From contig OZ020589.1 in NCBI GenBank assembly GCA_963971535.1, positions 87,681,796-87,745,795 on the forward strand: a DNA stretch of 64,000 nt. The letters are read 5' to 3'. Positions 55,536 to 64,000 of this stretch are shown one piece after another; the first letter of the stretch is position 1, and each line of letters opens with the position of its first letter. Made by a program: the position numbers and the translations under genes. The notes beneath the pieces are model-generated. The model saw only the letters and a program-made list of their open reading frames with translations, was not told where the DNA came from and made no database searches. Source of the stretch: Notolepis coatsorum. Taxonomy: Eukaryota > Chordata > Actinopteri > Aulopiformes > Paralepididae.

Positions 55536-58250
55536 ATGGCTAGTTTGAATATAATGATTTGGAATACTGGGGGAATAAATAAACAACATAAACGCAAAAG
55601 CGTGCTCACACTGATGAAAAACAAACAGGTTGATGTGGCTCTTCTAAGCGAAACGCACCTTTTAGTGGAAGACAAAGTAACGCTAGCGGACAACATATAT
55701 CATAACATTAGCCACTCTTCCTTTGGAACGAGATCCCGTGGAGTTGCTATAGTCGCGAAACAGAAGTTGAATATTGAATTGCAGGAAGTATGGTCTGATA
55801 CAGATGGTCGGATAACCATATCTAAAATTGTATACAGGAACAGGAAAATAGCGTTGGTAGCGGCATATGCCCCAAATCTTTACGAGGCTAACTTCTACGC
55901 TACACTTACCAGAACAATGTTAAACTTTCTTGAATACTCATTTATAATTGGTGCGCATTTTAATGCCATTTGGGATCCAGGGATGGATAAATCTTATCCC
56001 ACCTTTTCCAATGATCAGAAGAATTCATCTAATGCATTAAAGGATTGGTCTAAGAATACAGGTGTAAATGACCTATGGCGATCACTCAACCCAACGACCC
56101 GAAAGTACTCTTGTCGATCTGCAAGACACAACACATTCTCCAGAATAGATTATGCTTTTGCATCCCCTAGACTATTTGATAACTATGACGTGGAAATGGT
56201 ACCCAATGCACTATCAGATCACTGTTATTTACTCCTAAAAGGATCATTTGGTATACTGTCATCCCGAGCCCCAAGATGGCGATTTAACTCGATATTGCTG
56301 AAAAACAAGGAATTCATTACACAATTCAAAGAAGCTCTTGTTGAATTCCTGCTGGAGAATGCGCAATCAGTACAGGACCCCAGAATATTATGGATGTCGG
56401 TAAAGGGATTTATCAAGGATTTCAACTGGGTCTTTTCCTCCAAAATACGCAAGAATCGTTGTTCAAAACTGGCAGAGCTGGAAACGCTTTACTCTACGTT
56501 ATTTTCCTCTTTACAATACAACTACTCGGTTCGACTGGAAACTCAAATTAATGTGTTAAAAAAAGAGATTAATGCCATTTTAAAACAACAATCTGAAGTT
56601 CAAATACGTAGCACAAGACAACAGTATTACTTTCATGGTTCTAAACCAAGTCACCTACTAGCTATGCAGATACGAGCCAACGCTAAATTTGCAGATATCC
56701 CTACTATTAAGGCACAGCAAGGACTTGTTACAGACCCTAAAAAAATCAACGAGACATTCAAAAAGTTTTATTCCAACTTGTACAAATCAGAAATGGCCTT
56801 CGATCAAAACAAAATGGACATATATCTTAATCAAATTAACCTTCCTAAACTATCAGAGGATAACGCTGCAGTTAGAAACACCCATTACACTAGATGAACT
56901 TAGGGAGGCCATATCTGAAATGCAAAGTGGTAAGGCTCCTGGAAGGGACGGTATCCCACCAGAAATGTACCTCTCATGCTGGGATGTAATTGGACCCCTA
57001 TTACTTAATATGATTTTATACTCAATCAAGGAGGAGAATTTCCATAAGATCGACAATATTGCACTCATAACAGTCCTCCTTAAAAAAGACAAAGACCCCA
57101 CCGATTGCGGTAGTTATAGACCCTTGAGCCTCCTCGGAACCGATATCAAGCTGTATTCCAAGGTATTAGCCATCAGACTTCAAAAGCATATGACGTCTTT
57201 AGTTCATCCTGATCAGACTGGCTTCATAAGAGGCCGCTTGATCATGGATAATATAAGACGGTTATTACATGTGCTAGATGCCAGCAAGGATGACACCCCA
57301 CCTATAGCGATGCTGTCCCTGGATGCGATGAAAGCCTTTGATAGGTTGGAATGGTCTTATTTATGGGCAGTACTAGAAAGGATGGGGTTAGGAAAAGGAT
57401 TCATTGATATGATAAAAGTATTATACAAAGACCCATCGGCCATGATTACAACAGGTATAATCACCTCCGAAATCTTTCCGGTATCGCGCTCTTCCAGACA
57501 GGGTTGCCCTCTTAGTCCCGGACTATTCGCTTTATCATTAGAGCCTTTAGCACAATATATAAGACAATCCCAATCCATAGAACCAATCGCAATTAAGGGC
57601 ACACAACATATTAGTTTATATGCGGACGACGTAATATTGTTCATGCAAAACCCTAACACCTCAATGCCTCATCTTCTCAAGTTGATTGATGACTTTGGCA
57701 ATCTATCGGGATTTAGGATAAATTGGCCAAAGTCAGCCTTCCTTCCACTTAATGCCCCTGCAAAGAATATACTCCTTCCAGAAAAAATACCAATGGTTAA
57801 ACACTTCAGATGTTTAGGAGTTGAGGTATTCCCTACTATAAGCCAAACGGTGAAGTACAATTACACAAAATTCCAAGATAAGATCAAATACGACTTTGAC
57901 AGGTGGTCCAAACTTAAAAACTCAGTACAGGCACGAGTATCAATAGTTAAGATGGATGTTTTACCTAGAATCAACTTCATTAGCTCAATGTTACCGTTAC
58001 CCCCTCCTGATGGTTACTGGAAAAAATTACACTCCACAGCATATACATTTATTTGGAATAACAAACCTCCACGAATAAAAAGATCCACCGCACAGAGAAA
58101 CAAAGCCGACGGAGGTTTGGCATTTCCAGACTTTTACTACTATTTTAAAGCGTACTCTTTAAGACCACTGACAACCTGGTTTGACTCCCAAGCATCTGTA
58201 TCCTGGAGAAACTTAGAAGAGAATATAGTAGCACCACATAGACTGCAGGC
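55536..58250 (+). pseudogene. L1-b ORF2: endonuclease and reverse transcriptase, frameshifted
   Basis: An ATG near 55536 opens an APE endonuclease with MIWNTGGIN, LLSETHL, FSRIDYAF and SDHCYLLL. The block that should read GDFNAIW is GAHFNAIW, so the catalytic Asp is lost. A 2-bp deletion near 56868 (LSEDNA against LSEDDAKQ in L1-c) shifts the frame. The RT then continues: SGKAPGRDGIPPEMY, DQTGFIRGRLI, SLDAMKAFDRLEW, RQGCPLSPGLF and an intact LYADDVILFM. The post-RT FIWNNKPPRIKRSTAQRNKA region follows until truncation at 58250. Confidence 0.9.
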
Positions 58251-58354
58251 AGGGGCGTAGCTGGGGGGGGGGCCCACATTTTTTTTTTCTTTTTTACTAG
58301 ACATCACTCAGGTGTATTATTGATGCTCTCATTGATACTATGTTTGTTTCTGAA

Positions 58355-58400
<46 letters not shown>

Positions 58401-58481
58401 GTGTGTGTGTGTGTGTTAGGCTCACCCACCAACAGTGCAGGTGCTGAACTGCTGATCCGAATGTATAGGTAAAAACCATAT
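58251..58481. repeat. Transposon-like end and (GT)n microsatellite
   Basis: CAGGGGCGTAGCTGGG starts abruptly at the L1-b break and looks like the end of a DNA element, but no partner end was found. A GT/GTAT run of about 65 bp follows (58355-58416). Confidence 0.6.
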
Positions 58482-59393
58482 TGTTACGTACCCCTGTGGG
58501 GAGACGCAACACAAGGCCACAGACAGGGTAGGTGAGGGTGCAGTGACACTAAAACGCATGAGACAATTTGCAAAATAATAATATTTATTTTACAAAATTC
58601 AAGATCAGCAACACAGAGAGCACGGAGGACTTACCAGTGAGCACCAAATGAAATATCAAAAAGAAATAAAAGCCCACCCCCCCTTACAGGCGCGGACGCC
58701 ACAAAGTACAGGTGGTGGTGCTCACTCTAAAGCTGGTGTCTTTAACAGTAGGTCACCTACGTGATGCAAAATGTAGACCCAGGGTGTCTTCCTGTCCTCA
58801 ATGTCCCTGTGTGCGAAACAAAAGGTTAACAAACAATTTACACCATAAGCTGGGTGAAGATTAATAAACAAATACACAAAACAGGTTATGGGTAAACAGA
58901 AAATGTACAACAGGCAGGATCACAAAAGGTACAATACTATAGGAAATGGCTAATCCACCAGAGCCTTGACCAGCTCTCACACAAACATGAGCTCAACAGA
59001 GCTTTAACTGGCTCATGTACCAAACATGAGCCCAACAGAGCTTTAACTAGCTCACACACTAAACAAATGAGAGCACTACCACAACACCACCAGATATAGT
59101 TACCAACATACACCGACCGAGCTCTAGCTAACACTGCACACACAGGGATATATGAAGGGATGTGGAGGTTAATTAGTCTGATGAGCCTCAGCTGCTGCTG
59201 CTGCTACTGCTGTTGTTGTTTGGAGTGGGATGGTGATTGACCCTGAGAGATAGATAGGTTACACAGGAGGGAGACAAAAAAAACAACAATACAACCTGCC
59301 TACATACATAACACATATTATATATATATATAATACCCTATACAATATAATATTACATGCATACATAATGATATAAGGACAGAGTCCGTAACA
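58482..59393 (-). repeat. 3' LTR of the Gmr1-like element (912 bp)
   Basis: It begins TGTTACGTACCCC and ends GTCCGTAACA, giving a 7-bp inverted terminal match TGTTACG/CGTAACA. Inside, two units of about 55 bp contain CAACAGAGCTTTAACTGGCTC (58990-59060), and a GCTGCTGCTG run lies at 59191. The minus-strand polypurine tract CTTGGGGGGGGAAG (59394-59408) adjoins it. Confidence 0.8.
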
Positions 59394-59499
59394 CTTCCCC
59401 CCCCAAGGAGTCAGCCCATGGCTGACTAAAACATAACACCATCAGCATCATAAAAATAAACACTCAACCGTCCCGAACAGCAAAACACCTCCTAACGAG

Positions 59500-61048
59500 C
59501 TAACCTCGAGAAAGGGCATCGGCAAACACATTCTCTGTGCCCTTCTTGTGACGGACCACAACGTTATACCCCTGCATAAGCAGAGACCACCGCATCAACC
59601 GCTGGTTGTGGTTATACATGCGGTGCAAAAAAACAAGTGGGTTGTGGTCTGTGTGGACCACCACAGGCTCCACACTTGACCCCACATAAACCTCAAAAAA
59701 TTGGAGCGCAAGCAGCAATGCCAACGTCTCCTGCTCTATTGTAGAGTAGCGTGTCTGGCTGCCACTAAACTTCTTCGAGAAGTAGCCCACAGGATGGACC
59801 AAACCCTCCGAATCCACCTGCGTCAGAACCGCACCAGCACCAACACAATTCGCATCAACCTCAACGGAGAAAGGTCTACTAAAATCAGGAGCATTAAGGA
59901 CTGGAGCACTACACAAAAGGGCCTTACAGCTTTCAAAAGCCACTTGACACTTGTCTGTCCACACATAAGACACCAAGGGACTGATCAGGTCAGTCAGATG
60001 GGCTGCAACTAAGGAGAAATTCTTACAGAACCCCCTGTAGTAACCGAGAAAACGACGTAGCTCCCGCCGTGTGGTCGGTACTGGGAATAAGGTTATGGCC
60101 TCTATCTTGGCCTCAAGAGGACGCACCTTACCACCGCCCACCTGTTTTCCCAGGTAGGTCACTGTCGCCTTACCGAACTCACATTTTGCCAAGTTCAGTG
60201 TCAGAGAAGCGTCTGCCAACCGCTGGAACACGGTTCTCAGCGAGCTCACGTGAGCAGACCAACTCAATGAATGCACCACCACATCGTCCAGGTATGCCGT
60301 ACAGTTGGGCACATCTCCCAACACTATGTTGACCAGTCTTTGAAACGTTGCCGGTGCGTTTCGCATCCCGAACGCCATCACAGAATACTGCAGGAAAGCA
60401 TCGGGCGTAGCAAACTCAGATATTTCAGAGGCCCTTGGAGAGAGTGGCACCTGCCAATAACCTTTTAAAAGATCCAATTTCGTCACATACCGGGCTGACC
60501 CAATGGTATCCACACAATCATCGATGCGTGGCATAGGAAAAGAATCAGGAATGGTTACTGCATTTACTTTTCGATAATCAGTGCAAAACCGATGAGTGGT
60601 GTCTGGTTTTGGAACCAACAGGCATGGTGAGCTCCATGGACTCAAACTGTGACGTGCCAAATTATGCTCCAATAAATATGCCACCTCCTGCTTCATTATT
60701 TCCCTTTTCACCGCGTTTACCCTATAAGGATGCTGTTTGACTGGCCTTGCATTACCGACATCAATGTCGTGTTCCAGAACGGTAGTGCGGGTTGGGACAT
60801 CTCCAAACAAAACAGGATAACTGTGAATGAGCGCCACCATGTCAGCTTCCTGCTCCTTACCCAAGTGTGGCATCAGGGAGGGAAAGATCAACAACATCTC
60901 CGAGTTGCACAAGCGAGGAGTTTGTTGCTGGACCCTGGGAAGATAACGCTTCAACATATTAATGTGACACACACGGGTTTTCTTTCGCCCGTCAGGCGTC
61001 CTGACAACATAGTCAGTATCACTCAACTTCTTCTCGATAGCATAAGAG
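59500..61048 (-). CDS. Gmr1-like gypsy pol: integrase tail, RT and RNase H (partial)
   Basis: The frame is open from the break near 61048 to the stop at 59500 (about 515 residues). It starts PHSYAIEKKLSDTDYVVRTP then VCHINMLKRYL, which is the C-terminal tail of a gypsy integrase. A linker leads into RT: PWSSPCLLVPKPD, FCTDYRKVN, FPMPRIDDCVD, the catalytic TKLDLLKGYWQVPL, AFGMRNAPATFQRL and YLDDVVVHS. RNase H follows with FSVEVDANCVGAGAVLTQ, STIEQETLALLLAL, VHTDHNPLVFLH and FADALSRG, so its D-E-D-D set is complete. The protein ends there, 106 bp before the LTR, leaving no room for a downstream integrase. Gag, protease and most of integrase are outside or lost. Confidence 0.9.
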
Positions 61049-61459
61049 TGTGGTATAATATAATGTCCTCATGTAAAGATATTCCCCTCCCCTGTGTCCC
61101 CTTACCTGTGCCCCCCCCCCCTCTGTGGAATAAGACATTCCCCTCCCCTTTCTCCCCAATCCTGTGCCCCCCCCCCTTTCTCCCCAATCCTGTGCCCCTC
61201 TCCCCAAACCTGTATCCCCCCCCCCATTTGACCTATCAAATGGGACCACATCCCCCCCTTGTTAACTATATAAGTCTCCTCCCGAGATCAATCCAGGTCT
61301 TTTACCTGGGTCATTTCAGCTGATCACCTGGGGCGAAGCCCTCAGCCATTCTCTCTATGTACTCATGTATATTTCTATCTGTCTGGATAATAAACCTTAT
61401 TATCCAAACCTCGGTTGACTGAGAACATTCTTCTTCAGGATATCCACAAATATCCCACA
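61049..61459 (+). repeat. Retrovirus-like LTR (411 bp), 5' LTR of an ERV
   Basis: It begins TGTGGTATAATATAATG and ends ATATCCCACA (TGTGG...CCACA). U3 is very C-rich with repeated CCCCTCCCC tracts. A TATA box CTATATAAG is at 61266-61274. AATAAA at 61389-61394 lies about 120 bp further, as expected for R. The LTR interrupts the gypsy integrase region. The matching 3' LTR is not in the window. Confidence 0.78.
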
Positions 61460-61461
61460 AT

Positions 61462-61474
61462 TGGCGGCTACGAA
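61462..61474 (+). promoter_or_regulatory. Primer-binding site, tRNA-Arg-like
   Basis: Two bases after the LTR, TGGCGGCTACGAA matches 11 of 13 bases of TGGCGACCACGAA, the site complementary to tRNA-Arg(TCG) used by several gammaretrovirus-like ERVs. The mismatches suggest ageing or a variant primer. A GTGAGT donor-like site follows at 61536. Confidence 0.6.
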
Positions 61475-63964
61475 CTTGTGACGGACTCTTTGCGTCCTAC
61501 CGGCGTGCTGTATTGTTTCATCGATACAGAGAAAAGTGAGTATAATAGATGGTCGACCAAAAATGTATGGCAAGGAATTAAAACCTTCCCACTTTTCTCT
61601 GTGCCAGGTGAATGTTACAGAATGTTGTCAAATATTGAGATCATGGCTGAGTAATAATAATGTGCATTAATATATCTGATCTGTATTGAAAATCGTTACC
61701 TGGGTCCTTATCAGGCGGTTCTGAGAGGATGGGTTATATGTGCTATTCCCGAAAGCTTTGGCACAAAATAAGGTTGTTGGATTGCTAACCCTAGCCTAGC
61801 TGATGCAGGCTAAAATATAGGCAACAAAAGAAGAAACGTGGGCTTATTAGATGTGATATCCTTGGAAAAGGCTACTCTGTTAGAACCTATTCTGTGATTC
61901 TTTTGGCAAAGAGGCGGGAAGTTAGGACCGAGAAGCTGATGGAATCATAATTAGATTTACCAGAGTAACGTCATAATATTCATTGTTTCAACCTCAAACT
62001 AAGCCCACAATCTCTTCCATTCCTGAAAACGATGTATTCGGATTAAATTAACCAATTGATCATACAGATAGCGGGAAGATGATTACGCGATGTCCTAGTA
62101 GTACATGATTACGTGATGTCCCGGGAGTACGTGAATGTACATTAAACGGGACATTAGTCGCGGAAAGTACATTAAACGGGACATTAGTCGCGGGTTGAAG
62201 AGACCGAGAGTGTGAGTAAAAGGTATATATAATCTAATATAGCGCTGTTAAATTTCGAAGTTTAGGATTCGGTCGTTATGTTTTAAAAACGATGTATAGT
62301 TAAACCGAGGGTAAACAAGCCTTGTCGCAGCAGGGTGCTGGCCGACTAAACGAACAGCGATCCAATACAGACCAGGTATATACACACGTTAACTTTTATG
62401 TATTTTCGTTTGTTTGTCTGTTTAAAGTCTCGTTTGTATGTGCACAGTATGCCGACTGATATCGCGCCGAGCATTGAGAGACGAGTTAACATTATGGGAA
62501 TAACATTGGGGTACAACTCGCGCGACATGCAACGTCCGGTTGGAAATTATAGTTTTATCGTTTCTGTTTGTTTACGTTTCACATATGTACAGGCGCGTTC
62601 ATTCGGTAACAAAACGCTGGTTTAGGTGAATTCCAGGCTATTGAAAGCTCGTGGAAAAAATATTGCATGGATTGCAAAGCGTTATTTCCGAGGTGAATGG
62701 GAACGCGTGAACGTCGCTTGAACTGATGACGTCATACAAAAGTGCGATATGAAACTATCATTAGGCGAACGTAAAGTTTAATATGCCCGTATAGTATATG
62801 TTAATTGTATGAGTAAATACACGCTGCAAGGGGGTAATATAATATGGTCATTCAATAACTGAACTGAACTGTGAGGATCCAACGTGAACACGGCAGCTTT
62901 TTCCGGTGAGTATGAAACAAACCTTGATGACGCATGACATAACCATCCTCTCATTGCAGTAAATTACAGCTATCCCATATCGCTTGAGTGATTGTTTTTC
63001 ATTTAATTTACACGTTATAAGTCACATAAAGCTAGTTTTAAATAGGATTCTAATCAATTGGATAGATTTGATCTAAAAGCTAAAAGAAAGAATCAACCTT
63101 TCTTTAGAGATAATGAATAAATGCAGATAATGTTTAAATAAGACCAAAATCATGCCTCCTCTTTTCCACAGTAACATTGATGAGATATGTATATTGTGTG
63201 AGATGATAAAAAAGAGAAGGACTAGCTAATGTTTATTGAGCATACATGCAGTCAAAGAGACTTCACCGAAAAGAAAATAGTGGGAAATTAACATGTTTTT
63301 GTGTTTTCAGTCTGACTCTGAGGCGAGATGCAGAACAGTGCAGGTCTACACCCAAATTGTATCACAAAAGACAGAAACTCCAACAATTTGCATGTCAACA
63401 TGTGTGGAGCTGAAAGACAATCGATTGACCAGTTAAAACAAATCTGCATCCAAACACCCACATGTAAATTTTGTTTACAGAAACAAAGCTATTCAGAGTG
63501 GGCACTTGAAACCCAAGGGGTATGGCATGGGTGAGACAAAGCAATGCAAATGCCTGCACTCTGACCACAGGCTTGGTGGACTCACCTGACAATGCAAATA
63601 GCCAGAGAGGACTCTGACCACACCTAGAAACTCAACTTACTATAGTATAAACACAGGTGATGATGTTGCAGTCATGAAAGTCTACCTAATTCCCATACTA
63701 ACAATAACTAACCAGTTGTTTTCATCATCTCTTTTCAAGAGGCACACGAATTAGAGATATGAATTCTGAATAAAACCAGACAAAGTAGAAGTGCCCGAGA
63801 TGAAAGATTAATAATGAAAACAACTTCACTTGCAATCTCCTCCTTCTATCCTCTGCTTACAACTACTAACTCCTTGCAATTTCAAGTCTTTCCATGACTG
63901 CAAATATCAACCACCAAAATTGGAGCACAATTATCTAAATGTACAAGGTATACACGTACATTGA
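61475..63964 (+). other. ERV leader and unassigned DNA, no gag found
   Basis: After the primer-binding site come donor-like GTGAGT words at 61536, about 62211 and about 62907. No frame here resembles gag. A 32-bp direct repeat containing GTACATTAAACGGGACATTA lies at 62138-62200. Either the viral leader is unusually long, the provirus is internally deleted, or other DNA has been inserted. Short frames (for example 63328-63534) carry no recognised motif. Confidence 0.5.
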
Positions 63965-64000
63965 TCATTTAGCTGACACTTTTATCCAAAGCGACTCACA
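63965..64000 (-). mobile_element. L2-type LINE or SINE 3' tail, runs off the window
   Basis: TCATTTAGCTGACACTTTTA then TCCAAAGCGACT is the inverted form of the L2 tail seen at 14795-14830 and 49005-49040. The rest lies beyond 64000. Confidence 0.75.

Larger units (their letters stand above)
51105..58250 (+). mobile_element. L1-type LINE (L1-b), split by an antisense LINE
   Basis: It starts near TTTTTGACTTCCGGTTTGAC, the same GACTTCCGG start as L1-a. ORF1 begins at 51278, is interrupted by an antisense LINE (51571-53780) and ends at 54494. A spacer of about 1 kb precedes ORF2 (55536-58250). Its 3' end is lost: after CACCACATAGACTG the L1 stops and CAGGGGCGTAGCTGGGG begins at 58251. No 3' target duplication can therefore be tested. 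Confidence 0.88.
58482..61048 (-). mobile_element. Gmr1-like Ty3/gypsy retrotransposon, 3' part
   Basis: In sense orientation (minus) the order is: integrase C-terminal tail, RT, RNase H, stop, polypurine tract, 3' LTR. Integrase upstream of RT is the order known for Gmr1-type gypsy elements of fish and other deuterostomes, unlike standard gypsy. The 5' part is cut at 61048 by a retroviral LTR. The open pol frame and 7-bp perfect LTR ends suggest a young copy. Confidence 0.85.

Noticed and set aside
58297-58512. His-Thr repeat protein
   Set aside because: It is a translation of the (GT)n microsatellite.
61415-61654. 79-residue frame spanning the ERV primer-binding site
   Set aside because: It starts in the LTR, crosses the primer-binding and donor-like sites, and resembles no Gag.

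Overview
The window looks like teleost fish nuclear DNA. It is packed with transposable elements typical of fish: L2-type, Rex1-like and L1/Tx1-type LINEs, many hAT-like DNA transposons, piggyBac-like MITEs, a Gmr1-like Ty3/gypsy element, an unusual long-LTR element and the start of an endogenous retrovirus. There are abundant CA, GA, AT and TCTA microsatellites. I found one piece of ordinary host gene: coding exon 1 of a MAP4K3-like kinase (21630-21725, minus strand), with a donor splice site and a CCAAT/NRF1-like promoter region. Most of 1-21629 is therefore probably intron 1 of that gene, and 21726 onward is its promoter and upstream DNA.

Layout. 1-4378: an hAT-like element (TIR TAGGGATGCCCCGAT) broken by two other elements. 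4379-10920: LINE remnants and four well-bounded MITEs. 10920-12566: a Charlie-like hAT with a broken transposase. 12688-15885: a MITE carrying an L2 LINE. 15985-20330: a minisatellite holding a three-deep nest of hAT elements, all with exact 8-bp target duplications. 21630-21900: map4k3 exon 1 and promoter. 22185-24740: palindromes, a piggyBac-like remnant and a Rex1-like LINE. 25195-35743: a 10.5-kb hAT-like element with exact 8-bp duplications, a 73-bp subterminal tandem array, a spliced transposase 5' end and a nearly intact L1 inside it. 35988-49853: a second L1 with a 17-bp duplication, itself split by a 9.1-kb LTR element without gag or pol and by an L2. 51105-58250: a third L1, related to the second, split by an antisense LINE. 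58482-61048: a gypsy element with integrase upstream of reverse transcriptase, cut by a retroviral LTR at 61049. 61460-64000: retroviral leader and unassigned DNA.

How it fits together. Apart from the kinase exon, almost every coding segment is a mobile-element gene. Target duplications, shared junctions and filled or empty sites allow the insertion order to be read. The LTR element is clearly recent, since its 1.6-kb LTRs differ at only about three places by eye. All calls come from reading the sequence; no database search was run.
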